From the NCBI RefSeq assembly GCF_003814705.1, contig NZ_RKRA01000001.1, forward strand, positions 3,080,776-3,144,775: a DNA stretch of 64,000 nt, written 5' to 3'. Made by a program: the position numbers and the translations under genes. This document shows positions 50,214-59,749 of the stretch, in pieces. The notes under the pieces were generated by a model. The model saw nothing but the letters and a program-made list of their open reading frames with translations. It ran no database searches and was not told the DNA's origin. How positions within the stretch are numbered: position 1 is the stretch's first letter; the number at the start of each line of letters is the position of its first letter. The DNA is from Georgenia muralis. GTDB taxonomy: Bacteria > Actinomycetota > Actinomycetes > Actinomycetales > Actinomycetaceae.

Positions 50214-51163
50214 CGTGGGTCCTCCAGGTCGTGGGTCAGGGCGAGGAAGGCCTCCTCGAGGCTTGGTTCGGTGACGGTCACCTCGGTGGCCGACGGGTCC
50301 AGGTCGAGCAGTGCGCGCAGGACGGGCTCGGCGGACGCGGCGAGCAGCTCGAGCCACGGTCCCTCGCGCGACGCGCGAGCCACGCCGGGCCACTGGTGCG
50401 CCACCGTCAGGCTCGCCGAGGTACGGGCACGGACTCGTCGCCCCGGCACCCGCGCCTTGATCTCGGCGGGCGTGCCCTGCGCGATCACCACGCCGCGGTC
50501 GATCACGACGATCCGGTCCGCCAGGGCGTCGGCCTCCTCGAGGTAGTGCGTGGTGAGCACCACGCCGCGCCCCGACCGGGCCAGATCGCGCAACGTGGCC
50601 CACAGGCCCCGCCGAGCCTCGACGTCCAGGCCGGTGGTCGGCTCGTCGAACACCACCAGGTCGGGATCGCCCGCCAGGGCGATCCCGAACAGCACGCGAC
50701 GCTGCTGGCCGCCGGAGAGCTCGCCGAACATCCGGCCCTCGAGCCCGTCGAGGCCGGCCGCGGCGACGATCTGCGCCATGGGCAGGGGCTCGGGGTAGTA
50801 GCCCCGGAACTGGGTGAGCAGCTCGCGCACCCGCAGCGTGTCGGGTACGCCGGAGGCCTGGAGCATCGCACCGAGACGCTGTCGCGCAGAGACGTCGCGG
50901 GGGTCGCGCCCGAAGAGCCGCGCCCGTCCGGACGTCGGTGCTGTCAGACCCGTCAGCATCCCGATCGCCGTGGACTTGCCCGCCCCGTTGGGTCCCAGGA
51001 GGGCCAGGAGCTCACCCGAACGCACCTCCAGCTCCAGGCCGCTGACCGCACGAACCGTCGCGGGGCCTCTGCCGAACTGCTTGGAGGCGCCGAGCAGCTC
51101 CGCCAGAACAGGCGTGTCGTGGCTGGTGGGTGGGTGACGGTGTGTCTGCTGCGTGGTTGTCAT
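50210..51163 (-). CDS. ABC transporter ATPase (DrrA-like)
   Basis: A 317-residue ATPase. Walker A GPNGAGKST near residue 59, signature LSGGQQRRVLFGIALAG near 145, Walker B LVVFDEPTTGLD and H-loop VVLTTHYLEEADAL are all intact. A ~90-residue C-terminal extension is typical of exporters of the DrrA/multidrug class. First gene of the exporter/sensor operon. Confidence 0.95.
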   Translation of the reverse strand: MTTTQQTHRHPPTSHDTPVLAELLGASKQFGRGPATVRAVSGLELEVRSGELLALLGPNGAGKSTAIGMLTGLTAPTSGRARLFGRDPRDVSARQRLGAMLQASGVPDTLRVRELLTQFRGYYPEPLPMAQIVAAAGLDGLEGRMFGELSGGQQRRVLFGIALAGDPDLVVFDEPTTGLDVEARRGLWATLRDLARSGRGVVLTTHYLEEADALADRIVVIDRGVVIAQGTPAEIKARVPGRRVRARTSASLTVAHQWPGVARASREGPWLELLAASAEPVLRALLDLDPSATEVTVTEPSLEEAFLALTHDLEDPR

Positions 51164-51306
51164 ACATCCATGCTCACGCCGTCGGTGCAGCGCGAGTAGT
51201 GACCGGAATCACGATCTCGGCATGACAGATGTCATGTGCGGGGGCGCAGATAGGCGGAGTCCCGTGGTGAGTCGTCATCACCGCGGCCCTCCCCGGCGCG
51301 ACGCGG

Positions 51307-51618
51307 GTGCTGTGGCAAGGCGTGTTCTGGGGCGGTACGGAGCAGTCGATCATTGGCTACGGGAAGATCGAGCAGCCCCGGCCGAAGGGCAGGACCGTCG
51401 AGTGGTTCCTCATCGGCCTGGCCCGGCAGAAGAACTACCTGAGCGTCGACGTCAACGCCGCCGACGACGGCGCGTACCTGGCGAAGACCTACGGGCAGCG
51501 ACTGGGGAGGACGAAGGTCGGCTCGGCCAGCGTGTCGTTCACCTCCGCCGACGATGTCGACCTGGGTGTCCTCGACGAGCTGGTCCGCCACGCCGGACGA
51601 CTCGTGGAGTGGTCGTAG
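51307..51618 (+). CDS. DUF1801-domain protein, probably 5'-truncated
   Basis: The 103-residue product matches the main part of DUF1801 proteins (VLWQGVFWGGTEQSIIGYG, RTVEWFLIGLARQKNYLSVDVN, VDLGVLDELVRHAG). Family members usually have ~30-40 more N-terminal residues. The frame is open only back to 51271, adding LPGATR-like sequence that fits the family, but an in-frame TGA at 51268 and no start codon cut it off. GTG at 51307 is the only start and has no ribosome site. Likely a gene that lost its 5' end. Confidence 0.6.
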   Translation: MLWQGVFWGGTEQSIIGYGKIEQPRPKGRTVEWFLIGLARQKNYLSVDVNAADDGAYLAKTYGQRLGRTKVGSASVSFTSADDVDLGVLDELVRHAGRLVEWS

Positions 51619-51812
51619 CTCGAGTCGGGCCGCCCTGACAGCCCGGCAGACCGGGCCCGCCCGTGCGGGCGCTGGGTGGACCAGCTGCGTCCAGGCACTG
51701 TGCGGGTGGTGACGGTGGAGCGGCGATCGCCCACCAGAGAGCCTTGAGGCTCATCAATGGCCACCACGGACAGCGACCCCACGTCCGTGGTGGACCCGAG
51801 AAGGGACGTCGC

Positions 51813-52723
51813 ATGCCCGTCGCCGAACGCACCATCACTCCGACGCCCGGTGGACCTCTTGTCCGCCTCGTGCGTCGTCGCCCGCTCGCGGCCTTCCTCC
51901 TGTGGTTCTTCACCATCGGCCAGGCCATCGCCTTCACCCCGTCGTCGCCAACGCCTCGGGCGCGGACCTGCCGGTCCAACCGTTCGTCGTCGCCGGCACG
52001 CTGGTCGGGCTGCTGCTGCCCAGCCTCGTCATCACCCGGATCGTCGACGGACGTGCCGGTCTCCGAGCCCTGTGGGCTCGCGCGATCGAGACGCGCGTGG
52101 CGGTCGGCTGGTACCTGCTCGCGGTCCTCGGCGTGCCCGTGGTCGCCCTCGGCATCGCCTTCGCCCTGATCGGTGCGCCCACCGGAGAGACCGGCGCACT
52201 GGCGCCGCTCCTCGCCTCGGGGGTGCTGCTGCCCCTGGCGCTGACCTTCGTGCCCAACAACTGGTGGGAGGAGGTCGCCTGGACGGGCTTCGTCCAGACC
52301 CGCCTGCAGGACCGCAGGGGGCCCGTCGTGGCCGCCGTGCTCACCGGGATCCTCTTCGCCCTGCAGCACGTCGCCCTGGTCGCAGGCGTCGACCTCGTCA
52401 GCGCCGTCGTGCTGATGCTGCTCCTCGTCGTCCTCGCCATCCCGTTCCGGTTCCTCACCGGGTGGGTCTACAACCGCACCTCGAGCCTGTTCCTCGTCGG
52501 CCTGCTGCATGCGATGGGCAACGCCGTCACCGGTGGCAGCGGCTTCCACACCGGACTCCTCGCCCGGCTCTACCCCGAGCAGCAGGTCGCGACGATGGCG
52601 CACCTGTTCGCCTTCTTCGCGCTCGGCCTCGTCGTGCTGGCCGTCACCCGGGGCCGCCTCGGTCGTCAGCGTCCGGTCGGCTCGCTTGCAGCACGGCCCG
52701 AGCAGCGCGTCGGCGCCGTCTAG
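51813..52723 (+). pseudogene. CPBP-family intramembrane metalloprotease, interrupted by a single-base frameshift
   Basis: The ATG at 51813 (AAGGGA upstream) begins a sensible N-terminus: PVAERTITPTPGG, then helix PLAAFLLWFFTIGQAIAFTP. After the C-run at 51937-51940 the reading continues only in the next frame as VVANASGADLPVQPFVVAG. Adding one C restores a continuous ~303-residue protein. The rest shows eight-helix CPBP character with the first motif NNWWEEVAWTGFVQTRL (EE pair near 150), motif 2 ILFALQHVAL and motif 3 GLLHAMGN. Either a pseudogene, phase variation in the C-run or a sequence error. Confidence 0.85.
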
Positions 52724-52806
52724 GCAAGCCGCGTGCCCGTCGCCCGGTGCCTGCTCGCCGGCGGGAGCGGACGTCGGTCAACCCGCGGCGGCGGCTGTTC
52801 CTGATC

Positions 52807-54279
52807 CTACTGCCGGGGATCGGGACCGGCGCCGAATGAGGTCACGAGGCCGGGACCGTCTGCGGGGATCGGTCCATGACTCTCGACCGGGCCGGCGCCG
52901 CCCAGCAGGACCCGGGTGAGAGCACCGCCGTCGGTCATCATCTCCTCCAGCGAGGCGCGCAGGTCGTCGTCGCCGACCTCGCCCGCGCGCTCGACCGCCC
53001 GCAGGACCGCCCGTCGTACGAGCTCCTTGGTGAACGAGGCCGTCGTCCCCTCGGCGCCTGCCGCGACGTCGTCGAGGACGTCCGGGGTGAACGCCAGGTC
53101 GGCGGCGTACAGGTCAAGCAGCGCACGCCGGGCACGAGCGTCGGGCAGCGGGATCTCGACGGCGAGGTCGACGCGACCGGGTCGCTGGGCGAGCGCGGGC
53201 TCGAGCACGTCCGCCCGGTTGGTCGTCAGGAGGAAGACGACGTCGGAGTCGGCGGCCAGGCCGTCGAGCGCGTCCAGGACCTCGAAGAGCAGGGGCGACG
53301 ACGAGCGGTGGCTGCGCTCCTCGGCGACGAGGTCGCAGTCCTCGAGCACGACGATCGCCGGCTGCAGGGCGCGGGCGGTGTCCGCGGCCTGGGTGACGAA
53401 CTGCAGCGACAGGCCCGACAGCAGGATGACGGTCGAGTCCTGGGCCGCGCCGACGAGGTGACGGACCGTGTGGGTCTTGCCCGTGCCGGGCGGGCCGTAG
53501 AGCAGGACGCCGCGCTTGAGGTGCTGCCCGGCCGCGACGAGCTCCGCGCGGTGCCGGCCGATGCCGAGCACATGCCGCTCCACGCGGGCGAGGAGGCCCT
53601 CCGGAAGGACGACCTCCCCGGCGGGGACGGCCGGACGTCGGACGAACGTGACGCCGCCCGCGCCGGGCTCGTAGCTCGAGGCTGTGAAGGTGACTGCCTG
53701 GCCGCGCAGGACGCTGTGCGCGTTCATCGCCTCGCGGATCTCGGTGAGGACGACAGCGCCGACACCGCCCTCGGCGGCGAGGACCTCGAGCTGCGGAGGG
53801 CTGCCGAACTGGGGCCGGCCGCCGCGCTGGAGCAGGGCGACGGGCACACCGTCGTGTCGAAAGAGGTGCACGCCGTAGCTGACCGTCGCCCGCTCCTCGT
53901 CGGGACCGACCGGGACCGTGGTGTAGTCGACCGGCCCGAGAGGGAACTGGCCCCACTGCCCGGCGACCTGGAGGATCTCCGACAGCCCGTTGTGCCAGCG
54001 CTGGTCGCCGCCGCCGATACCCACCAACGTGCCACCGCCGTGCGAGGCGACCACCCGTTCGACGGCGACGTCGGCGTCCGCGAGCCGCAGCGGGCTGACC
54101 ATCTCGGTCAACGTCGCGAGGCTGCGCGGGTCGACGCCGAGGTGGGCCTGCAGGAGCGGGAGCAGAGGTTCGCGCCCCCGGGCACGGGCGGTCTCGGCCT
54201 GCTGCTGGGCCAGCTCACCCAGGCGGTGGAAAGCCCGGAGGAAGGACTCGAGGTCAGATTCGGACGCACCGGGACTCAT
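52807..54279 (-). CDS. AAA+ ATPase (FtsH/CDC48-like ATPase domain)
   Basis: A 490-residue protein. The N-terminal ~220 residues are a unique domain (DLESFLRAFHRLGELAQQQAE, then beta-rich sequence). Residues ~225-470 are an AAA module: Walker A LLYGPPGTGKTHT near 260, Walker B AIVVLEDCDLV near 305, sensor-1 VFLLTTNRADVL and arginine-finger region LAQRPGRVDLAVEIPLP. No protease domain or membrane helix is seen. Probably a stand-alone unfoldase or remodeller; substrate unknown. It converges on the frameshifted CPBP gene. Confidence 0.9.
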   Translation of the reverse strand: MSPGASESDLESFLRAFHRLGELAQQQAETARARGREPLLPLLQAHLGVDPRSLATLTEMVSPLRLADADVAVERVVASHGGGTLVGIGGGDQRWHNGLSEILQVAGQWGQFPLGPVDYTTVPVGPDEERATVSYGVHLFRHDGVPVALLQRGGRPQFGSPPQLEVLAAEGGVGAVVLTEIREAMNAHSVLRGQAVTFTASSYEPGAGGVTFVRRPAVPAGEVVLPEGLLARVERHVLGIGRHRAELVAAGQHLKRGVLLYGPPGTGKTHTVRHLVGAAQDSTVILLSGLSLQFVTQAADTARALQPAIVVLEDCDLVAEERSHRSSSPLLFEVLDALDGLAADSDVVFLLTTNRADVLEPALAQRPGRVDLAVEIPLPDARARRALLDLYAADLAFTPDVLDDVAAGAEGTTASFTKELVRRAVLRAVERAGEVGDDDLRASLEEMMTDGGALTRVLLGGAGPVESHGPIPADGPGLVTSFGAGPDPRQ

Positions 54280-54379
54280 GGCCGGATCCTGTCAGGCCGA
54301 CGTGGCCTGTCGCAGCGGTATCGCCACCACCGCGTCCACGGCCCCGACACCGCCGGGGCCGGTCCACCACGGGGCTCGC

Positions 54380-55189
54380 TCAGGCTACGGGTACGGCCCG
54401 GCAGCCGCGGACGGAACGGATGACGCCGGTCTTTGGGTAGTCGTCCCGGTCCCGCTGGTCCCGCGTGGGGAACTCGAAGAGGTCGATCATCAGTTGCAGC
54501 GGGTAGGCGATGCGCTGGTGGGACGTCACGAGGAGGTCTCCGTCGACGACGATCCGGACCTCGACGCTGTCCCACTCGGCGGCGTACGTGTGCTTCTCCG
54601 TGGTGTCGACGGGGAGGACGACGTCGTGCATCTCGGTCCTCAGCCGGGGGTCGTGGTGCGCCTTGACGCCCAGGCGCACGGCCGAGCCCGTCGGTGAGGT
54701 CGCGTTGCCGAAGAGCTCCGCGATGCAGATCTCACCGCAGTGCTTCGGGGAATCCTCCTCGAAACCGACGAGCCAGATGCCCAGCATGCAGTCCGGGTCC
54801 GCGCTCGCCCGCGCTGCCACCTCGACGCGACCGTACGTCGGTGTCCACAGGTAGCGCGACGGCTGGGCGGTCCGCACCTGCAGACCCGCCTGCTGACGGT
54901 GCTGGCCCTCGAAGCTGCCCGGGGGACCGGACCAGGTTCCGGTCTGGATGTTCGACACGCGCATGGGGCCGTCGTCGGGCCGCCACGGCGGCTGGTCGGC
55001 GTCGATGCGCAGCCGGAGCCCGTCAGCGCCGAGGTCGTACCGTGCGGCAGAGCGTTCCGGTGTGGTCCAGTGGGGCAGGTAGTGGGGGACCCACCGGCTC
55101 TCGTCGAGCGAGGGCCCGCTGAAGCAGTCCGTGAGCTCCAGCTCGAGCCGGGGCCGTGAGCGTGAGCGTGAGCGCTCCTCACGGTGCAT
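54380..55189 (-). CDS. GH16-like (concanavalin-fold) glycoside hydrolase family protein
   Basis: A 269-residue protein with a beta-jelly-roll pattern of the laminarinase/GH16 group: FSGPSLDESRWVPHYLPHW, LWTPTYGRVEVAARASADPD, then GEICIAELFGNA near 155. The catalytic site of GH16 normally reads E-[IL]-D-x-x-E. Here the central Asp is Cys (EICIAE), with both Glu kept. No signal peptide is visible; the N-terminus is Arg/Ser/Glu-rich, so it may be cytosolic or unconventionally exported. The ATG has GGAGGG at 6 bases. Activity may be altered; it stands alone. Confidence 0.78.
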   Translation of the reverse strand: MHREERSRSRSRPRLELELTDCFSGPSLDESRWVPHYLPHWTTPERSAARYDLGADGLRLRIDADQPPWRPDDGPMRVSNIQTGTWSGPPGSFEGQHRQQAGLQVRTAQPSRYLWTPTYGRVEVAARASADPDCMLGIWLVGFEEDSPKHCGEICIAELFGNATSPTGSAVRLGVKAHHDPRLRTEMHDVVLPVDTTEKHTYAAEWDSVEVRIVVDGDLLVTSHQRIAYPLQLMIDLFEFPTRDQRDRDDYPKTGVIRSVRGCRAVPVA

Positions 55190-55240
55190 GTGCTTCCCTC
55201 CTTCGCCGGACCGCCCCTCGCGCCGCACGAGACGATCGTG

Positions 55241-56113
55241 TCACCTCGGGTCCAGGCCGGTGAGGTCTGCGCTCACCCGCCAGAGCCGTGCCGCTGCTGC
55301 CGCGTCGTAGGTCTGTCCCGACGACCGTCGTGCCCTGCTGCCGACGAGGTACAGGCCCGTCCGGCCGGCGAGGGCGGGCGACGACGCCGCGTGGATCGAC
55401 GTGGTGGCGCCGGAGCGTGGGCTCTTGAGGAAGGGGCGCAGGAGCGGGACGAGGAGGCGTTGGGCCCCGCCGGGGTCCTCCGCCCCGAAGGACGTCCGCA
55501 CCACACCGGGGTGCAGGGCGTTGGCGGTGACGGTGCCGGTCCCGAGCCGACGTGCGAGCTCGTACGTGAACAGGACGTTGGCGAGCTTGGACTGGCTGTA
55601 CGCCCGGGCGCCCGAGTAGGACTGCTCGCCCTGCAGGTCGTCGAAGTCGATCCGACCCTGCTTGTGGGCGTCGGAGGCGACCGTGACCACGCGTCCCGCG
55701 CCCTGCGCCAGCCGGTCCAGGAGCAGGGAGGTCAGCAGGAACGGCGCGAGATGGTTGAGCGCGAAGGTGTGCTCGAGGCCGTCGGCGGTGACGTGGCGGG
55801 TGTGCCAGTGGCCGCCGACGTTGTTGACCAGGACGTCGAGGCAGGGAAGGGTGCGCAGCACCTCGTGTGCCAGCCGGCGGACCTCCGTCTGGGAGGAGAG
55901 GTCGGCGACGAAGACGTGGACGGGCGAGTCGGCCGCCGCACCGATCTCCTTCGCGGTCCGCTCGGCCCGGGCACGGTCCCGGCCCGTGATGGCCATGCGC
56001 GCGCCCATCGCGGCGAGACCGGCGGCGGTCGCCCGGCCGATGCCCGCGGTACCGCCCGTCACGAGCACGGTCCGGCCGGTCATCGAACCTGCGTCGGCGT
56101 GCGACATGTCCAC
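55241..56113 (-). CDS. Short-chain dehydrogenase/reductase
   Basis: A 290-residue SDR. The cofactor motif VLVTGGTAGIGRATA lies near residues 14-28, NNVGGHWH near 97 and the catalytic YSQSK (Tyr-x-x-x-Lys) near 177 in ARAYSQSKLAN. ALHPGVVRTSFG follows, as in retinol-dehydrogenase-like SDRs. Cytosolic, substrate unknown. It is 13 bases downstream of the ABC-2 permease gene and probably in the same transcript. Confidence 0.92.
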   Translation of the reverse strand: MDMSHADAGSMTGRTVLVTGGTAGIGRATAAGLAAMGARMAITGRDRARAERTAKEIGAAADSPVHVFVADLSSQTEVRRLAHEVLRTLPCLDVLVNNVGGHWHTRHVTADGLEHTFALNHLAPFLLTSLLLDRLAQGAGRVVTVASDAHKQGRIDFDDLQGEQSYSGARAYSQSKLANVLFTYELARRLGTGTVTANALHPGVVRTSFGAEDPGGAQRLLVPLLRPFLKSPRSGATTSIHAASSPALAGRTGLYLVGSRARRSSGQTYDAAAAARLWRVSADLTGLDPR

Positions 56114-56126
56114 TCCTCCCGCGTGC

Positions 56127-56984
56127 TCAGGCGTCCCGGCGTCGCAGCACGACGGCGGCGGCGACCATGGGCAGGACGGCGTAGGCGGCGACGACCAGCA
56201 CGCCGGTCCACGGGGCGAGGTCGCTGGAGTCCGCGAGGGTGGAGTCGCTGACGGTGACGAACGCGGCGGCCGCGGGCATCGGCAGGTAGGTCACGACGGT
56301 CTCGACCCAGTCCAGGGTGATGAAGCTGAGGATGCCGGGCAGGAGCAGCAGGACGGTGAGCGCGACGGTCACGGTGGCGGCGGTCGAGCGCAGGAGCGTG
56401 CCGATGCCGAGGGCGAACAGGGCGGCGGCGACGAGGAAGTAGATGACGCCGCCGTAGATCTGCCACGTCTGGGCGCCGTCGAGGGCGGGGACCAGGTCGT
56501 ACTCGGCGAGCAGGGAGCGGGTGACGAGGGAGGACAGGGCCAGGCTCGTCACCGAGGTCACGACGGTGACGACCGCCAGTGCGATGGTCTTCGCGAGGAG
56601 TACGGGCACCCGCGTGGGGACGGCGGTGAGGGTGGAGCGGATCATGCCGGTGGAGTACTCCCCGGTGATGAGCAGCGCACCGAGCACGGCGATCGTCACC
56701 GTCCCGAGCGGGTACCCGCCCGAGACGATCTCGGCGCCGTGGACGGTGGTGAGTGCGGCCGCCCCGGGCGACTCGGCCAGGAGGTCGAGCGACATGGCCT
56801 GGCCGAGGGCGAAGAGGGTCATGAGGGCGGCGGCGATGCCCAGGACCCACCAGGTCGAGCGCAGGGAGAACATCTTGATCCACTCCCCGCGCATGACGCC
56901 GGCGAAGCTCAGCCGGGCGTGCACCGGCGCGAAGGGCGCGTGGCGCGGACGGACGGGTTCGGTGGTCTCGACGACGGTGCTCAT
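56127..56984 (-). CDS. ABC-2 type transporter permease
   Basis: A 285-residue permease with six hydrophobic segments. GEWIKMFSLRSTWWVLGIAAALMTLFALG near residue 33 and ALLITGEYSTGMIRSTLTAVPTR are typical of the exporter permeases paired with NatA/BcrA-like ATPases. The ATG at 56984 overlaps the ATPase stop by four bases. Substrate unknown. Confidence 0.92.
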   Translation of the reverse strand: MSTVVETTEPVRPRHAPFAPVHARLSFAGVMRGEWIKMFSLRSTWWVLGIAAALMTLFALGQAMSLDLLAESPGAAALTTVHGAEIVSGGYPLGTVTIAVLGALLITGEYSTGMIRSTLTAVPTRVPVLLAKTIALAVVTVVTSVTSLALSSLVTRSLLAEYDLVPALDGAQTWQIYGGVIYFLVAAALFALGIGTLLRSTAATVTVALTVLLLLPGILSFITLDWVETVVTYLPMPAAAAFVTVSDSTLADSSDLAPWTGVLVVAAYAVLPMVAAAVVLRRRDA

Positions 56985-57913
56985 CTCAGATCGCCCTCCT
57001 GGGGGTGGATCGGCTCGGAGTGGTACTCGACGGCGCCCTGGGTCAGGCTCATGTAGGCCTCCTCGAGGCTGGCGGACCGGGGGCTGAGCTCGTGCAGGAC
57101 GATGCCGTGCGCGGCGGCGGTCTCGCCGATCCGCTGGGCGGTGAGGCCGTGGAGCTCGAACCCGCCGGGCTCGGCGGCGGTGATGGTGACGTCGTCCCCG
57201 CGCAGGAGCTCGGCCAGCGCCGTGGCGCGGGGCGAGCGGACCCGCACGGTGGCACCGGTGACGGAGTCGATGACCTCCTGCACCGGCCCGGCGGTGATGA
57301 TCCGCCCGCGACCGATCACCAGAAGCTGGTCGGCGGTCTGCGCCATCTCGGACATCAGGTGCGAGGACAGGAACACGGTTCGGCCCTCGGTGGCGAGGTC
57401 GCGGACCAGGTGACGCACCCACTGCACGCCCTCGGGGTCCAGCCCGTTGACCGGCTCGTCCAGGATCAGGGTGCGCGGGTCGCCGAGCATCGCGGCGGCG
57501 ATGCCGAGCCGCTGACCCATGCCCAGGGAGAACCCGCCCACCCGCTTGCGGGCCACCCCGGCCAGGCCGGTCATCTCGATGACCTCGTCCACCCGCCGCG
57601 TGGAGATGCCGTGCGTGGCCGCCATCGTGCGCAGGTGCAAGCGGGCGGACCGCCCGCTGTGGACCGCCTTGGCGTCCAGCAGGACGCCGACCTCGTTCAG
57701 TGGCGAGCGGTGCTGCGCGTACGGCTTGCCGTTGACGCTCACGCTGCCCGCCGTCGGCCGGTCCAGCCCCACGACCATGCGCATGGTTGTGGACTTCCCG
57801 GCACCGTTGGGCCCGAGGAACCCCGTCACCGAACCCGGGGCGATCGTGAAGCTGATGTGGTCGACGGCGACCTTCTCGCCGTAGCGTTTGGTGAGCTCGT
57901 GTGCCTCGATCAT
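56981..57913 (-). CDS. ABC transporter ATPase (BcrA/NatA-like)
   Basis: A 310-residue ATPase. Walker A GPNGAGKST near residue 37, Q-loop region GVLLDAKAVHSGRSARLHL, signature FSLGMGQRLGIAAAML near 135 and Walker B LILDEPVNGLD are present. H-loop VFLSSHLMSEMAQ and a C-terminal domain typical of BcrA-like exporters follow. It pairs with the following permease; the MDR-type dehydrogenase gene lies 35 bases upstream on the same strand. Confidence 0.95.
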   Translation of the reverse strand: MIEAHELTKRYGEKVAVDHISFTIAPGSVTGFLGPNGAGKSTTMRMVVGLDRPTAGSVSVNGKPYAQHRSPLNEVGVLLDAKAVHSGRSARLHLRTMAATHGISTRRVDEVIEMTGLAGVARKRVGGFSLGMGQRLGIAAAMLGDPRTLILDEPVNGLDPEGVQWVRHLVRDLATEGRTVFLSSHLMSEMAQTADQLLVIGRGRIITAGPVQEVIDSVTGATVRVRSPRATALAELLRGDDVTITAAEPGGFELHGLTAQRIGETAAAHGIVLHELSPRSASLEEAYMSLTQGAVEYHSEPIHPQEGDLR

Positions 57914-57948
57914 GGACGTGCCCTTCTCGTGGTGGGGGGTGTCGGGGG

Positions 57949-58917
57949 TCAGAGCGTGATCGCGACCTTGCCGCGGGCCGTGCCGGTCTCCAGGGCGCGC
58001 ATCGCAGCGGCCGCCTGGTCGAGCGGGTAGGTGCGCTGGAGGCTGGCTGCGAGCTCGCCGTCCTCGATGAGGGCCGTGAGCCGGTGCAGGTCGTGGGTGC
58101 GGACGTCGGCGATGAACGACGTCAGGCGCTGACCGATGAACGGTGACAGCGTCACCGCCCGGAGCTGCCTGCTCATGCCGCCGGTGAGGGAACCGCCGTC
58201 CTCGCCGCCGGTGAGGACGGCGGTCCCGTGCGGCGTGAGGGCCCGACGCAGGCGCGACAGGCTCGGGTTGCCCGCGATGTCGATGATGAGGTCGTACCGG
58301 CGGGTGCCGTCCGCGAAGTCCTCACGGGTGCGGTCGACGACGTGCTCGGCGCCGAGCGACCGCACGAGGTCCGCCTTGCCAGGGCTGCAGACGCCGGTGA
58401 CGTGCGCCCCTGCCGACCTGGCCAGCTGGACGGCGTAGCTGCCGACGCCGCCCGAGGCCCCGATGACCAGAACCTCCTGGCCCGCCTGGACCTGGCCCCG
58501 GTCGTGGACGGCCTGCAGCGCGGTCACCGCGGAGACCGGGAGCGTGGCGGCCTGGGCGAACGACAGGCCCGCCGCCTTGGCGGCCAGCCGGTCCTCGGCG
58601 ACGAGCGCGTACTCGGCGAACGTGCCGCGACCGAACCCGAAGACCTCGTCCCCGCCGGCGAAGCCCGTCACTGCGGCTCCGACCGCGACCACCGAACCGG
58701 CGACCTCCGTCCCGAGCACCGGGTTGCGGGGTCGGCGCGGCCCGAAGAAGAGGCGGCTCAGGTAGGGCAGGCCGGTCATCGCGTGCCAGGCGCCGCGGTC
58801 CAGACCGGCTGCGGCGACGCGCACGAGCACGTCGTGGGCGCCGGGTCGGGGACGCGGGACCGTCGCGAGGCGGAGGACGTCGGAGCGGCCGTACCTCTCG
58901 TGCACCACCGCCCGCAT
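57949..58917 (-). CDS. Zinc-free MDR / quinone-oxidoreductase-like reductase
   Basis: A 322-residue NAD(P)H-dependent enzyme. It starts MRAVVHERYGRSDVLRLATV (typical of the QOR group), lacks the structural-zinc Cys loop and has the cofactor motif VLVIGASGGVGSYAVQLAR near residue 150 and VDRTREDF. The C-terminus ALETGTARGKVAITL is also characteristic. It probably reduces enones or quinones. The ATG at 58917 is preferred; upstream ATG/GTG choices would add ~39 Arg/Pro-rich residues. Confidence 0.9.
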   Translation of the reverse strand: MRAVVHERYGRSDVLRLATVPRPRPGAHDVLVRVAAAGLDRGAWHAMTGLPYLSRLFFGPRRPRNPVLGTEVAGSVVAVGAAVTGFAGGDEVFGFGRGTFAEYALVAEDRLAAKAAGLSFAQAATLPVSAVTALQAVHDRGQVQAGQEVLVIGASGGVGSYAVQLARSAGAHVTGVCSPGKADLVRSLGAEHVVDRTREDFADGTRRYDLIIDIAGNPSLSRLRRALTPHGTAVLTGGEDGGSLTGGMSRQLRAVTLSPFIGQRLTSFIADVRTHDLHRLTALIEDGELAASLQRTYPLDQAAAAMRALETGTARGKVAITL

Positions 58918-58978
58918 GGTGAGGCCGGCGGGGGTGCCGAAGCCGTCCGTCCCTTCGGTGGAGGGCGACGGCGCCCTG

Positions 58979-59749
58979 TCACCGCGCACGGCGCACCGCC
59001 AAGGGCGTGTGCTCGGCACGGTCCAGCCGGGCACCGGCGAGGAGCAGCCACAGCCCGAGGAGCAGCTCGCCGAGGAAGGTGAGCTCGGAGACGCGGATCG
59101 GCATGTCCAGGCCCAGGACGGCGGCGACCGTGTCGAAGGCGTACCCGGCCCCGGCGAGGACCAGCAGGGCGCCGACGACCGTGGGGACGAAGCTGGACCT
59201 GGTGGCGAGGTAGCCGAGGAGGACCAGGTGTATCCCGAACAGGAGCAGCCCGATGTCGTAGATGCCCTGGAAGGCCGACAGCTCGAGCATCACCTGGGTG
59301 CTCACCTGGTCCGGGGACGAGGCGGCACCGGGGCCGCTGCCGAGGACGTCAAGAGCCCGCAGCAGCTGCCCGACGGCCACGAGCAGCACCGCGGTGTACA
59401 CCAGCCGGAAGGCGGCGGCGAGCACCGCGACCGCGACGCTGACGGGCCGGAACACCCGGTACAGGGCCCAGGCCACGAGGACGTCGAGGACGACGATGGC
59501 CAGCCACGCGAGCACCCCCAGGCGGAATGTCCCCTCGCGCCCGGTGATCTCGGCGGTCGTGGAGACGGCGTCACCGGGGGTGATCATCCCCTCCAGCACG
59601 ACGAAGTAGGCGAACGCCCCCGTGCCTGCCATGAGCAGGAGCGAGAGCCCCGCGACGGCGCCCGCCCGGCGGACCGTCCACCGGGTGCTCGAGGCGGGAG
59701 CGGGGGGCAGGGGCTGTGCTGGAAGACGGGTGTCCACGTGGTCGGTCAT
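58979..59749 (-). CDS. DUF4386 family membrane protein
   Basis: A 256-residue membrane protein with about six to seven helices. The conserved DUF4386 elements are RRAGAVAGLSLLLMAGTGAFAYFV, the FRPVSVAVAVLAAAFRLVYTAVLL pair and FGIHLVLLGYLATRSSFVPTVVGALLVLAG. Function unknown. It diverges from the response regulator across ~240 bases that contain a TGACCGGTCA palindrome but no gene. Confidence 0.88.
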   Translation of the reverse strand: MTDHVDTRLPAQPLPPAPASSTRWTVRRAGAVAGLSLLLMAGTGAFAYFVVLEGMITPGDAVSTTAEITGREGTFRLGVLAWLAIVVLDVLVAWALYRVFRPVSVAVAVLAAAFRLVYTAVLLVAVGQLLRALDVLGSGPGAASSPDQVSTQVMLELSAFQGIYDIGLLLFGIHLVLLGYLATRSSFVPTVVGALLVLAGAGYAFDTVAAVLGLDMPIRVSELTFLGELLLGLWLLLAGARLDRAEHTPLAVRRAR

